Below the pieces are notes generated by a model. The model was given only the letters and a program-made list of their open reading frames with translations. It was not told the origin of the DNA and made no database searches. This document shows, one piece after another, positions 27,751-37,430 of a stretch of DNA of 64,000 bases. Origin of the DNA: JAZUOT01 sp045604805 (GTDB lineage Bacteria > Bacillota > Clostridia > Oscillospirales > Acutalibacteraceae). Positions within the stretch are counted from its first letter, which is position 1; each line of letters opens with the position of its first letter. The translations under genes and the position numbers were made by a program. The DNA lies in assembly GCA_045604805.1 (NCBI GenBank), contig JAZUOT010000037.1, positions 11,124-75,123 on the forward strand. Reading direction: 5' to 3'.

Positions 27751-29289
27751 TTAAACCGGTATAAGCAACATTTTGTCACTAGACAAATTTTCTGTGCAAA
27801 TATCATTTTCTTGTTTGATCTTTTCTGGGGAACTTCCGTATCTCATAGCAATATCCCATACACTCTCTCCTTCTTTAGCGTAGTATATTATGAGGCTGGA
27901 ATCTTTATCGATTTCTTTCTCTTTGTTTTCATCTGCAGTAGCATAAACTATACTTTTATAACTTCGATTTACCTTTATGCTAAAATTAAATCTCATTTCA
28001 ACTTTTACTTCTATGCTACCATTGCCGCTTATTCTGTAAGTCAAATTTGAAATATTCATGTCGGGATCTACAGTCACATTTTCGCCTATTTCACTTGAGC
28101 CAAATGTGTAGTCAAACTCTGATAACTTCTCTATGTAAATTGGAACGCCATCTTCACCCTTTGCGAGAATGCAAATATTATATTTCCCTTTTATCGATTT
28201 AGCCGAGTTGCTCATAGGATATAAGATATCATTCCATACATCTATAATTTCCGTTATGGTATTGTTTGAAGGTTCGATTATTTCTTTAAATGTTGCTGAT
28301 TCAAATGAATTTTCTAAAACATTTTCTAAATACACGTTTCCATATTCAAGCTGCATATCATGGCGGGTTGAGTATGCGTCACTTATCAATGTAAAACTTT
28401 TTTTTTCGTAAGCTATAACAGCAGCTATAAAATGCATTTCACATTCTATTAAGCTGTTTTCGCCATCTGAATTTGTAGCAATATCCATATTGTAGCTCAG
28501 TAGATTTACCTTAGCCTCACATAGACATTCTTCATTCACACCATCTACAGACAGTATCTGGCTCATTGGCACTGAATACTGCATTGTCTGTATGTTGTTG
28601 TTTTCTACATCACTTTGATACATTACTTTTATGCATATTTCGCCCTTGATGATTATTTTTCCATCGATTAGCTTTACTTCATCTAAAATAGGAATAACAT
28701 CGCTTCTTATAATGTTTTCTATAGGTGTTTTATTCTGAGCAAGTTCCAATATCTCACTTATTATGAAAGATTTTTCTGTTTCACCAGATACTATGCTCGC
28801 ACTAACTTTTTCGAGCTTTTGTTGAACATTTTCGTCTTCTATTGTATTAACAATTTTTTGCGAGCTTTTCACAAGTACCCTTGCCTTTATACTAAAAGCC
28901 CCACTGATATTCATCCTCCTAGGGCTAATCGCTCTACAGTTTATATATTCTATTTTTTCTTTAGTAAATATTATTGGGTTTATGAGTTCATTGCCTTGAT
29001 GTTTTATATCAAGACTACAATTAAATGGAACAGAGTGACTGAAATTTCTTATTACTTGTTTTTCTTCATCCAAATATAATAATCGAACTTTTATATTGCC
29101 CTCTATGCCAAGCTTATTTGAATTAATGGAACGATTCTGAATCATTGGTTTGACTTGGCATTTGAGTATTTTGTTTATATCAGGGCAATAGTCTGGCAGG
29201 GTAAAATTTATATCTATTGGCTGTTCTGTAGCAGTGTCCAGTACAAGCTTATTAAGCGATATTTCACCCTTGTTCAAATTATATTCCAT
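27751..29289 (-). CDS. SPOCS (DUF3794) and LysM domain protein, spore coat type
   Basis: The 512-aa protein contains repeated DUF3794/SPOCS beta-rich domains through most of its length (for example PDYCPDINKILKC near residue 35 and a similar arrangement near 200) and one C-terminal LysM domain (YYAKEGESVWDIAMRYG to LLIPV, about residues 467-512). This architecture is known in Clostridia and linked to the spore coat or cortex. It sits immediately upstream of spoIVA, supporting a sporulation role. No signal peptide is visible, as for other mother-cell coat proteins. Confidence 0.88.
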   Translation of the reverse strand: MEYNLNKGEISLNKLVLDTATEQPIDINFTLPDYCPDINKILKCQVKPMIQNRSINSNKLGIEGNIKVRLLYLDEEKQVIRNFSHSVPFNCSLDIKHQGNELINPIIFTKEKIEYINCRAISPRRMNISGAFSIKARVLVKSSQKIVNTIEDENVQQKLEKVSASIVSGETEKSFIISEILELAQNKTPIENIIRSDVIPILDEVKLIDGKIIIKGEICIKVMYQSDVENNNIQTMQYSVPMSQILSVDGVNEECLCEAKVNLLSYNMDIATNSDGENSLIECEMHFIAAVIAYEKKSFTLISDAYSTRHDMQLEYGNVYLENVLENSFESATFKEIIEPSNNTITEIIDVWNDILYPMSNSAKSIKGKYNICILAKGEDGVPIYIEKLSEFDYTFGSSEIGENVTVDPDMNISNLTYRISGNGSIEVKVEMRFNFSIKVNRSYKSIVYATADENKEKEIDKDSSLIIYYAKEGESVWDIAMRYGSSPEKIKQENDICTENLSSDKMLLIPV

Positions 29290-29413
29290 TTGTACATCTC
29301 CTTATCATTAGCTTCAGTCAATTACTATGTTTAGAAGATGTATTTTATGCAAACAAAATATCATATACCGCAAATATTAAATTAGCCAATATATAATGAT
29401 ATATGTTTTATTG

Positions 29414-29443
29414 TAAAAAAAGCTTGAGTTTGCACCCAAGCTT
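29414..29443 (-). terminator. Terminator of the glycosyltransferase gene
   Basis: On the minus strand CAAGCTT-type arms (29420-29426 and 29437-29443, 7 bp) are followed by a run of seven U. It lies 8 bases beyond the stop of the minus-strand glycosyltransferase gene. Confidence 0.7.
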
Positions 29444-29450
29444 GTGTTTA

Positions 29451-31250
29451 TTATTTAAGAGAAAAATCTTCTCTCTGCAAAGTTAAATTTTTGTTGTAAT
29501 ATGGATCATGTTCAAGTTCATATGACCATTTGCTTTGCAAACGCTTAACAGCCTTATTGTAAACATTCCACTTTTCTTGAGATTCTTCTTCATACCCTCG
29601 ACTTTTTGACTCATAATGATAAAGTTCTGCATATGGTGTAAATACTATTAAATATCCCTTATTCCTTATTCGGAGACACAAATCAACGTCATTAAAGGCT
29701 ACAGGAAATTCCTCATCGAAACCATTGATTTCATCAAATACTTTCTTCCGCATCATAAGGCAAGCTCCAGTCACACCGCTCATATTTTGTGCTATAACTA
29801 GTCTGCCGGCATAACCCAAAGAATCTCTTTTCCAGCCCTTATGGGCGTGGCCTGCAACATGATTAATTCCCATCAAAACTCCGGCGTGTTGTATTGTATC
29901 ATCCGGATAGTATAGCTTAGCTCCAACAGCACCAACATCTTTTCTCTGAGCAAACATCAACATTTCCTCAAGCCAACACTCACTTATAACTTCTGTGTCG
30001 TTATTGAGTAATAATAAATACTCTCCTTTAGCCTCATTTGCAGCAAAGTTATTTATCTTAGAATAATTAAATTCGCCGGAATATTTTAAAACTCTTATTC
30101 TTTCATCTTTACTTATCTGCTCATAATAAGCGAACGTGTCACTATTTTCACTATTATTCTCTATAATTAATATTTCGATATTCTTGTAACTACTTTTATT
30201 TAATATAGATTTTAAACACTTATTCAAATCTTCAACATGATCTTTGTTCGGTATAATTATGGATATGAGCGGCTCACCCTGGATTTCGTAGTTTATTTTA
30301 TAAGTAGTCTCAAGTGCCGGGGAATCACATACCTCGCCCTTCAAACCAAGTCTTTCTAAATGATCCGAAAGTGCTTTTTTCGCTGAAGTTATACAATATG
30401 GCTTTGCGCTATAATTTGCATTTGCAACGGAACCTTCGCTTATGCGCCAAAAGTACAGAATCCTGGCAATATGCGAAACGGAATTCGCCTTTTCGCTGAG
30501 CCTTAAAATCAAATCGTAATCTTGGCTACCTTCATATTTGTCAGATAACATGCCAACTTTATTTAGTAACTTTCTGCTAAATGTTATGAAATGGCATATA
30601 TAGTTGTAACTTCTTAAAGTATCTGGTGCATAGTCCGGTTTGAACACCATACTAACTGGGTACAATTTGTACTGCTCAAAAGTAGACTCATCAGTATATA
30701 TGAAATCAGATTTCTTTTCATTTATCGTTTTAACAACTTCAAACAAGGCACTTGTGTGTAAAACATCATCGTGATCTAGTAAGCTTAAATATTCTCCACT
30801 TGAAATTTTTATTGCTTCGTTTGTATTGCCGGATATACCGTAATTTTTTTTACTGTACTTATATTTTATTTTTCTACTAAAAATTCTATACGTAAAACAG
30901 ATTCGTTTTACATATCTATGTTCAGCGTCACTTGCATCAAAGAGGCATAATTCAAAATTTCTGTATGTTTGATGCAAGACAGAATGTATCATTTCTTTAA
31001 GAAATTTTTTGTTTGTATTATACAGAGGTACAATGACACTTATTTTAGGAGAATGTTCAAATTTTGTATTTCTTTCAATTTTTCTAAGGGTTGGAGAAGT
31101 TTGATTTTTCTCCATATATGGATTCATAGGTGGCATCTGATGCGATTTTATTTTAGATGAAATTACTACAAAAATACCCCGTAAGCCCTGTTCTTTACTT
31201 ACCCTGAAAAAGGTCTTAAATTTCCGGTATACTTTCCTGAATAAATTCAC
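29451..31250 (-). CDS. Glycosyltransferase with two family-2 domains
   Basis: The 599-aa protein has two GT2 (GT-A fold) domains: the first opens with KISVIVPLYNTN (about residue 70) and has SLLDHDDVL; the second opens with PLISIIIPNKDH (about 328) and has LLNNDTEVI, MMRKKVFDEINGFDEEFP and NDVDLCLRIRNKGY. Such tandem enzymes build cell-surface polysaccharide or teichoic-type chains. No membrane segments are visible. The start is GTG 31250 with GGAAGGAAAT upstream. It is monocistronic here, without other polysaccharide genes nearby, so the product is unknown. Confidence 0.88.
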   Translation of the reverse strand: MNLFRKVYRKFKTFFRVSKEQGLRGIFVVISSKIKSHQMPPMNPYMEKNQTSPTLRKIERNTKFEHSPKISVIVPLYNTNKKFLKEMIHSVLHQTYRNFELCLFDASDAEHRYVKRICFTYRIFSRKIKYKYSKKNYGISGNTNEAIKISSGEYLSLLDHDDVLHTSALFEVVKTINEKKSDFIYTDESTFEQYKLYPVSMVFKPDYAPDTLRSYNYICHFITFSRKLLNKVGMLSDKYEGSQDYDLILRLSEKANSVSHIARILYFWRISEGSVANANYSAKPYCITSAKKALSDHLERLGLKGEVCDSPALETTYKINYEIQGEPLISIIIPNKDHVEDLNKCLKSILNKSSYKNIEILIIENNSENSDTFAYYEQISKDERIRVLKYSGEFNYSKINNFAANEAKGEYLLLLNNDTEVISECWLEEMLMFAQRKDVGAVGAKLYYPDDTIQHAGVLMGINHVAGHAHKGWKRDSLGYAGRLVIAQNMSGVTGACLMMRKKVFDEINGFDEEFPVAFNDVDLCLRIRNKGYLIVFTPYAELYHYESKSRGYEEESQEKWNVYNKAVKRLQSKWSYELEHDPYYNKNLTLQREDFSLK

Positions 31251-31305
31251 AATATTTCCTTCCCGGCTAAATAGTAGAAAGCCTTAGTTTTCTTGTGTAT
31301 AGATT

Positions 31306-32421
31306 TCAAAGCCCTAGCAAGCTGCTGATAAGTGCGATATTCATTTTAAGGCGTGGTATTAGAGTATCGTATTTCGCAAATTCGTCATCCGTATGAGCAC
31401 AATCGCCCTCTGCACCCATACCGTCAAGGACAGGTACTCCCTGTGCCGAAACAAAAGAAGCATCACTTCCACCGCCATGGATTCTGGGTTTTAGTTCCAA
31501 ACCCTCTGGCTTTGCACATTCTTTAGCCAATTCAAATAATTTTTTAGAAGCTGCATCTTGTGTCATAGGCGGTCTTACTGCTACAAACTCGAGTTTTGAT
31601 TTTACATAGCTATCAAAAGTTTTTTGACATATTTGTGAGATTTTTTCTGTAAGATTCTCTTTCAAGCTTGGCTCGTAATATCTCACTTCAGCCGAAAATT
31701 CAGCCTTATCTGCTACGATATTGCTTTTTCCGCCACCATTTATTGTACCGACATTTACAGATATACCCTTTTCGTCGTCACGCAAATCATACAACCCACT
31801 CACAACTTGGCACAAAGCCTGTATAGCACTGTGCCCTGACTCATAATTGACCCCTGAGTGAGCTGAAATACCATCAAACTCAACCTTAAAGCTTATTATC
31901 CCTTTTCTGCCAACTGTACAGTGCGAAGGTTTACAAGGCTCAAAGCAGATACAATAGTCAGATTCTTTTGCGATATTCGTGATAAGTTCCTGGCTATCGG
32001 CAGAACCGACTTCTTCATCTGCATTAATAAGCGCACATATAGACCAATCTTCTGGTATATTATCTTGAAAATATCTCATTATTTCCAAAATCATCAAAAC
32101 GCCAGCCTTCATGTCAAGCACACCAGGACCATAAAGGTTGCCATTTTTTATTGAAAAGCTACGCTTACTAACTGTACCCACCGGGAAAACCGTATCTATA
32201 TGTCCCAGAAGCAAAATCTGCTTTTTACCATTACCAAGCCTACATTCTAGAATATTACCACTTTTTCTTTCGTGAACTTTTACTTTGCAAGATGCCGCCT
32301 TAAAGTCATCCTTCAAAGAAGTAGACATCTTATCAAGAAGTTCTTTTTCTCTGGATGGTGTTTCAAGATTAACGTACTGCTCTAAATTGCTCAAAAAGCG
32401 TTTTGAATCTATATCCGACAT
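31306..32421 (-). CDS. M20 family metallopeptidase (carboxypeptidase G2-like)
   Basis: A 371-aa dizinc hydrolase of the M20/ArgE/CPG2 superfamily: LLGHIDTVFPVG (first zinc ligand), GPGVLDMKAG (bridging Asp), NADEEVGS (catalytic Glu) and GGGSDASF near the C-terminus. These enzymes release an amino acid from N-acyl or peptidyl substrates. It is the last gene of the PTS operon and overlaps the PQ-loop gene by 53 bases, so it is likely co-expressed; it may act on an N-acylated or amino-acid-linked compound imported by the PTS, an inference. Confidence 0.88.
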   Translation of the reverse strand: MSDIDSKRFLSNLEQYVNLETPSREKELLDKMSTSLKDDFKAASCKVKVHERKSGNILECRLGNGKKQILLLGHIDTVFPVGTVSKRSFSIKNGNLYGPGVLDMKAGVLMILEIMRYFQDNIPEDWSICALINADEEVGSADSQELITNIAKESDYCICFEPCKPSHCTVGRKGIISFKVEFDGISAHSGVNYESGHSAIQALCQVVSGLYDLRDDEKGISVNVGTINGGGKSNIVADKAEFSAEVRYYEPSLKENLTEKISQICQKTFDSYVKSKLEFVAVRPPMTQDAASKKLFELAKECAKPEGLELKPRIHGGGSDASFVSAQGVPVLDGMGAEGDCAHTDDEFAKYDTLIPRLKMNIALISSLLGL

Positions 32422-32713
32422 AATTATTGAAACCCTTCATTTGTGGCGAATCTGATAACATATCTATGCGTCTATTTCTTAAAATCAAACACATATTGAT
32501 AAAAACCATCAGAAAATTAAGGCTATATAGTGCAAATACTAAATCCACACCTGTTTGAAATTTAAAAATAATTCCAAATATATACCCTAATTCTAGTATA
32601 AGAAGAAATGCCAAACTTTGTCCCTTCGCTGAACGTGATTTATATGCTTTTATAATATTTGTTGGCCAAGCTGCACCAAAACAAATCAACATTCCAGCTT
32701 CAAATAAATTCAC
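32369..32713 (-). CDS. PQ-loop repeat (SemiSWEET-like) membrane protein
   Basis: The 114-aa product has three hydrophobic segments and a PQ-loop-like start, AAWPTNIIKAYKSRSAKGQS, typical of small SemiSWEET/PQ-loop proteins that dimerise into sugar or small-solute uniporters. The proline is present (WP) but the glutamine of the canonical PQ pair is replaced. The last ~30 residues are a polar tail whose coding region overlaps the M20 gene. GTG start with TAGGGGG upstream. Confidence 0.72.
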   Translation of the reverse strand: MNLFEAGMLICFGAAWPTNIIKAYKSRSAKGQSLAFLLILELGYIFGIIFKFQTGVDLVFALYSLNFLMVFINMCLILRNRRIDMLSDSPQMKGFNNYVGYRFKTLFEQFRAVR

Positions 32714-32747
32714 AATAAAAACCCCCTAAAAAAATCAAAAACAGGTA

Positions 32748-33479
32748 TTATTTCCAATAACCATAATATTTTTTAAACAGCTCATTGTTATACTCATCTC
32801 CGCCATCGACATTAGAGCTTTTAAATACTGGTGGTTTAAAGCCTGACTTAACTAATCGGTCTAGAACTTCACAAACCAAAGTCTGCGCAATAATAATACC
32901 AGTTGCATCAGAAGTTGGACCTACTCCTGTATCTATTCCATCTATACGAAAGGCTGCATCACCTTTTTCGGCACAGTTGTCGATTGTTACATCTGCAACT
33001 TCATACATCTTTTTACCAGAGCTATGCCTTGATGTGCATTCTGAAGAATGCTTCATTGATGTCATAGCTATTACTTTAGCACCTTTAGCTTTTGCTGCTG
33101 TACACATCTCAACAGGAACAGCATTTCTCCCTGAATTAGAAATTACCATTATTACGTCTTTTTCGTCTACCTCGTAGAGTTCTATCATAGATTGAGAATA
33201 TCCCTCGATACGCTCAAGATAAGTGCTTTTGTTCGGCATTTCATGAAGCATCAATTCTGGTGGCAATATAGCACGAACAAGTGCAAATCCGCCTGCTCTT
33301 ATGTATAGTTCCTCTGCTATCATATGGGAATGTCCAGAACCAAACACATAAAATCTACCGCCTTGTTTGCAGCTTTCAGCTATTAAATCGGCTGCTTTCC
33401 TTATATTATCTAGCTCATGTTCACGCACTTCATTTAACTTAGCCGATACGAAATTTAAATATCTTTCTATTGTATCCAT
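32748..33479 (-). CDS. SIS-domain sugar-phosphate-binding protein (UPF0309-like)
   Basis: From ATG 33479 the protein has 243 residues and one SIS domain: FYVFGSGHSHMIAEELYIRAGG (phosphosugar site, GSGHS), VIMVISNSGRNAVPVEM and a C-terminal DGGDEYN. SIS domains isomerise or bind phosphosugars. This group is often next to PTS genes, as here, consistent with processing the phosphorylated product. The longer frame from 33521 is rejected because AAGGGAG lies just before ATG 33479. Reaction and substrate not determinable. Confidence 0.82.
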   Translation of the reverse strand: MDTIERYLNFVSAKLNEVREHELDNIRKAADLIAESCKQGGRFYVFGSGHSHMIAEELYIRAGGFALVRAILPPELMLHEMPNKSTYLERIEGYSQSMIELYEVDEKDVIMVISNSGRNAVPVEMCTAAKAKGAKVIAMTSMKHSSECTSRHSSGKKMYEVADVTIDNCAEKGDAAFRIDGIDTGVGPTSDATGIIIAQTLVCEVLDRLVKSGFKPPVFKSSNVDGGDEYNNELFKKYYGYWK

Positions 33480-33498
33480 AAAAAAACAATCTCCCTTA

Positions 33499-34761
33499 TT
33501 AATTTTTATCTTTGAGTTCATTTAAAAGCTGCAAGGCTTCGGTGATAAATTTCTCTCCTTCGCCTTTTTCTAAAATAGACGCTAATGCTTCATAGTAATT
33601 ATTCTCGTATGCAGCTTTGTTGCAAATATATCTATAATAACCATTAGCATAAGCTAAAAAAACTACAGGTTCATTTGTAGTTAGTGAAGAAAACAACTCA
33701 CCTGGAACGGAAATAAAATCGAGACCACAGAAGGAAAAAACGGTTACAGGCAAATGAAGCTTTGACAAATTTTTCATCGATTTGGCAAACTTTAAATTTG
33801 TACCGGCTCCTTCAACATATGATTTTAATATTCTTATGGTTTTAGCATCTTTTTGAGCTTGTACAGCTTCCTCCCAGTCAGCTGTCAGCTTATCAAATTT
33901 TTCTTTTGCTGTTTCCTCAGACTCAACTTTTCTTGCTTTAAGTTCTATTATCTTATGAGCCGTTCTAAGCTCAGTTGCATTCTCAAACTCAAGCTCTTGC
34001 AGCAACATTTTTATTTTGTCAGCTACAAGTTTTGCCAAACGGTTACATTCCTCAAAAGATGATTCTTGTCTTGTGAATCTGGTACTTATATCCCCAGCTG
34101 CAGAATTTATAAAAACAGCCATATCGCTATGCAGTAAAGACTCGACATTGGCTATAAAATCAGCTGATACCGAAAGATTGCTAGGCCCCATAACCGTAGG
34201 ATGACAAGGAAAACTATAGCAAACTAAAGACCTATTACTATCTGTGAGAAACTCCATAACCGTAAGCAGGCTTTTAGCTTTTTCGCCAGTATGTCTCTCT
34301 GAGCCCACATTAAAACCTTCTAGTTGGGCAGTTCTAACTCTGAATGGCTCAAGCCTTGAAGCCGCACTTTTATAAGCATTTACAACTGATCCTATTACAG
34401 AATCTATATAGTCTAAATGCAAAACATCATCGGGCATACTCTGCTTGTTGATTTCCTTTAACTCGCCTTCACCAAGTACGATACCCCTGGGGCTTGAGTG
34501 AGAATGAATTGCACAGGCAATAATATTTTCAGCTGCGACACCGTAAGAAGACAAAGACTTTGCTATTTTTTTATACAAAGATACGTCAACGCAGAGCAAA
34601 TCGAGGGCAAACAGCACATAGTGCTTGTCATTTTGCTCAAGAACAATACATTTACAGTAGAGTTCATCGTGAACTTCATTGCATTTGCGCTTTACAGCAT
34701 AGCCACCAAGCTCAACGCCCATCGCTGGAGTTATAATTTTTTTTGAAAAACCAATACGCAT
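33499..34761 (-). CDS. Neutral ceramidase-like hydrolase
   Basis: The 420-aa protein resembles the N-terminal catalytic domain of neutral/alkaline ceramidases: it opens with FSKKIITPAMGVELGGY, then LDLLCVD, AIHSHSSPRG (metal ligands) and SFPCHPTVMGPSNLSVSADF. No signal peptide is seen, so it is probably cytoplasmic, unlike secreted ceramidases. Bacterial homologues of this length beside sugar-uptake genes are likely amide hydrolases of unknown substrate. Here it sits between PTS IIA and the SIS gene in the same operon, suggesting it cleaves an amide or ester in the imported compound. Confidence 0.72.
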   Translation of the reverse strand: MRIGFSKKIITPAMGVELGGYAVKRKCNEVHDELYCKCIVLEQNDKHYVLFALDLLCVDVSLYKKIAKSLSSYGVAAENIIACAIHSHSSPRGIVLGEGELKEINKQSMPDDVLHLDYIDSVIGSVVNAYKSAASRLEPFRVRTAQLEGFNVGSERHTGEKAKSLLTVMEFLTDSNRSLVCYSFPCHPTVMGPSNLSVSADFIANVESLLHSDMAVFINSAAGDISTRFTRQESSFEECNRLAKLVADKIKMLLQELEFENATELRTAHKIIELKARKVESEETAKEKFDKLTADWEEAVQAQKDAKTIRILKSYVEGAGTNLKFAKSMKNLSKLHLPVTVFSFCGLDFISVPGELFSSLTTNEPVVFLAYANGYYRYICNKAAYENNYYEALASILEKGEGEKFITEALQLLNELKDKN

Positions 34762-34779
34762 AGGTACTGCCCCTTACTT

Positions 34780-35229
34780 TTAATCCATCAGGTCATCAAG
34801 CTCATCATCTGAAGCATCAGAATTTTCTGTTTTATTTATAGCAGCACTTGCGTGGACTACTGTCTCTTTTGCTACTTCCATGAGAACTTCGCAAATATCA
34901 GACATAGGAGTATATTCTCTGCAGGCTATAGCCTCAAGCAACATAGGAAGATTAATACCAGCAAATACTTCCATATCATTTCTCTCAAGGGCCAAGGCTA
35001 AAGCTTTATTAGTGGTAGTTCCGCCATTGAGATCTGTAAGTACTAAAATACCATCACCTGTATCAACAGACCTAACAGTTTCTCTTAATTTTTCTTCGAA
35101 CTCATCTGATGAATTTTCTGGGAATAAGCCTAAAGAAGTAACATTTTCTGCCTTCCCATTCAGAATTTCAACAGAACTTAATAAGCCATTAGCCATATCA
35201 CCATGACTTATTACGACTATACCTATCAT
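34780..35229 (-). CDS. PTS mannose-family EIIA component
   Basis: The 149-aa IIA protein accepts phosphate from HPr on the histidine in VISHGDMA (His9) and passes it to IIB. LTDLNGGTTTNKALAL is the second family signature. The last ~18 residues form an acidic tail ending DELDDLMD, beyond the usual IIA fold. IIA is a separate gene, unlike the fused IIAB of E. coli ManX. GAGGGGA is the ribosome site. Confidence 0.92.
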   Translation of the reverse strand: MIGIVVISHGDMANGLLSSVEILNGKAENVTSLGLFPENSSDEFEEKLRETVRSVDTGDGILVLTDLNGGTTTNKALALALERNDMEVFAGINLPMLLEAIACREYTPMSDICEVLMEVAKETVVHASAAINKTENSDASDDELDDLMD

Positions 35230-35244
35230 TTTGTTCGTCCCCTC

Positions 35245-36069
35245 TTAAAATAAACCTACATAAGCACCAATTATGGAAAATATTATCACGCCTAAAAGTA
35301 TCTTTGTTGTAGAAACACCTTTTTTCATAAGCTTGTATACTAACAGTGTAAGCAACATTGGTATTAAATTTGGCATAATCGTATCAAAAATTTCTATTAG
35401 CGTCTTGGCTTGATCTCCGTTACCTATTTTCAAAGCTATAGGAACTTCTATCATAGTAGCACTCATAACACCCAAAACCATCAAACCAACTATAGTAGCA
35501 GCTTCAGTTACCCTTTGCATTATTCCACCAGAAAGTTTGTCTACAAAATTTGTACCAAGCTCGTAGCCTTTCATAGTACCTATCCAGCGCACAGCAATAG
35601 CTATTACATTATAGATAAGCGTAAAGGCTAAGGGGCCCATCAAGCTTCCGCCGGTAGCAAGGCTAACACCGATGCCTGCACATATAGGGACAAGCATGAA
35701 CCAGAACATAGAGTCACCGATACCAGCAAGTGGTCCCATCAACGAAACCTTTATAGAGCTTATTGCTGATTCGTCTATATCGCCCTCTTTAGCCAAACGC
35801 TCTTCCATCGCAATAGTTGTACCCATTATGGGTGTAGCTAAATAGGCATTTGTATTGAAAAATTCCATATTGCGCTTTACAGCTTTTTGTAGTGCTTCTG
35901 GATTATTTTTATAGATTTTTTTGAGTATAGGCAGAACAGTATAGCAGTAGCCTAAACCCTGCATTCTTTCGTAGTTCCAAGATAATTGCAAAAGAAAACT
36001 TCTGAAAAAAACCTTTATAAGATCTGCTTTTGTGACAATACCTGTAAATTTAGCTTTATCTTTTTTCAC
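35245..36069 (-). CDS. PTS mannose-family EIID component
   Basis: This 274-aa membrane subunit pairs with IIC to form the sugar channel. Family signatures are FFRSFLLQLSWNYERMQGLGYCY at the N-terminus, LMGPLAGIGDSMFWF and the C-terminal membrane segments. GTG 36069 is the start, preceded by GGAAAGGGTGAAGG. IIC lies 16 bases upstream and IIA 15 bases downstream. Confidence 0.93.
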   Translation of the reverse strand: MKKDKAKFTGIVTKADLIKVFFRSFLLQLSWNYERMQGLGYCYTVLPILKKIYKNNPEALQKAVKRNMEFFNTNAYLATPIMGTTIAMEERLAKEGDIDESAISSIKVSLMGPLAGIGDSMFWFMLVPICAGIGVSLATGGSLMGPLAFTLIYNVIAIAVRWIGTMKGYELGTNFVDKLSGGIMQRVTEAATIVGLMVLGVMSATMIEVPIALKIGNGDQAKTLIEIFDTIMPNLIPMLLTLLVYKLMKKGVSTTKILLGVIIFSIIGAYVGLF

Positions 36070-36085
36070 TTACCTTCACCCTTTC

Positions 36086-36889
36086 CTATTCCATCAGAGC
36101 ATCTAAGTCATCCAAAGATGGTGAATCCTCAGATACTTGAGCTGTACTTGCTACTGTTTGCTTGGAGTTACCTTTTCTGAAGTGGTCATAGAGCAAAGCT
36201 ATACAAACAGCTATCATTGTGACACCTATCATGCTGAAGTGCCCAAATGTAGATAGAGCAAAACCTATAAAGAAAAACGGAACAAGATGTTTTATGTCTA
36301 GCATCTTAAATAGCATACCAAAACCTACTACAGGTAATAAACCGCCTGCAACTTCCAGACCAGTTAGGACTTGCTGTGGTATTATCGCTATGAGGTGATT
36401 GACTGCATCTACTCCAAAGTAAATAGCAGGGAAAATTACAACAGCAGTACGCAGAAATACCACCAACCCTCCGATAAAGTGAGCAAAGACTATTCCATTG
36501 TAATTTTGCTTATCTGCGCATTTATCGGCATAGTGAATGACAAAAGTATTGATTGTCCTGCCTAATATATTCATAGATTGACCGGCAATAGCCACAGGTA
36601 CAGCCATTGAGAGAGCTATTTCCGAACCTTGACCCGTAAGAATAGCAAAAGCAGTAGCTACTACCGTACCGATGACATAATCAGGTGGGACCGAAGCACC
36701 TACAGCTGAAAGCCCCATAAAAATAAGTTGCATCTCTGCACCAAGAAGGACACCTGTTTGTACGTCCCCCAGGGCTATACCAACAAGTGTACCTGCAACA
36801 AGTGGCCGAGATATCTGAAATGTTGCTAATATTGATTCTATGGACAAAACGCATCCTATTATTGTGACTATGATAGCCTGTGAAAGCAT
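36086..36889 (-). CDS. PTS mannose-family EIIC component
   Basis: The 267-aa IIC subunit has the typical opening and GTLVGIALGDVQTGVLLGAEMQL, a hallmark of the mannose/fructose/sorbose/N-acetylgalactosamine PTS superfamily, with about seven membrane segments. Its C-terminus extends into a polar acidic tail ending LDDLDALME, resembling the tail of the IIA protein of the same operon. GAGGGAG ribosome site. Confidence 0.93.
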   Translation of the reverse strand: MLSQAIIVTIIGCVLSIESILATFQISRPLVAGTLVGIALGDVQTGVLLGAEMQLIFMGLSAVGASVPPDYVIGTVVATAFAILTGQGSEIALSMAVPVAIAGQSMNILGRTINTFVIHYADKCADKQNYNGIVFAHFIGGLVVFLRTAVVIFPAIYFGVDAVNHLIAIIPQQVLTGLEVAGGLLPVVGFGMLFKMLDIKHLVPFFFIGFALSTFGHFSMIGVTMIAVCIALLYDHFRKGNSKQTVASTAQVSEDSPSLDDLDALME

Positions 36890-36911
36890 AATATTCTCCC
36901 TCTATATGTAA

Positions 36912-37394
36912 TTAGATATTTTCTAACATTGGTATGACGTCAACCTTTTTATCAGAAAATACTTGTCTATGTTCGAGTTCTACACCCATTTCGGAAATTT
37001 TCTTGGCTATTGATATTTCTTCTTCTGTCATAGATATCGTTTTGGCCAGTTGCTTTCTTCCTTCTTTAAAGCGCATACCACCTACGTTTATCGATTCCAG
37101 TTTTATACCAGCTTCCAAAAGACGCAAAGGAGCTTCTATCCCGGCAAAAATCAACATCACATTGTATTTATCGAGAATGCCCTGTTTCATTTTGTCAGCT
37201 AATTTTTCCGGTTCCATGACATAAACTTTTGTAGTCGGAGGTGTTGCAACCTTTAAAACTTTCACTTGTACCGGATCATTTGGCAATTTATCATCTACAA
37301 CTACTATCACTTGGGTCTCTGTAGCGCGAACCCATGTTGTCGCTACTTGTCCATGTAATAACCTATCGTCTATTCTTGCGAGAACTATCGGCAT
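36912..37394 (-). CDS. PTS mannose-family EIIB component
   Basis: The 160-aa IIB subunit carries the phosphoryl-accepting histidine in RIDDRLLHGQVATTW (His14) and transfers phosphate to the incoming sugar. It is the first gene of the operon, about 37 bases behind a near-consensus promoter, with AAGGAGT as ribosome site. Mannose-family specificity (mannose, fructose, sorbose, GalNAc, glucosamine) cannot be read from the sequence; the SIS, ceramidase-like and M20 genes suggest an N-substituted amino sugar. Confidence 0.93.
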   Translation of the reverse strand: MPIVLARIDDRLLHGQVATTWVRATETQVIVVVDDKLPNDPVQVKVLKVATPPTTKVYVMEPEKLADKMKQGILDKYNVMLIFAGIEAPLRLLEAGIKLESINVGGMRFKEGRKQLAKTISMTEEEISIAKKISEMGVELEHRQVFSDKKVDVIPMLENI

Positions 37395-37430
37395 GAAAAA
37401 CCACTCCTTATATACCTTAATTATATGGTT

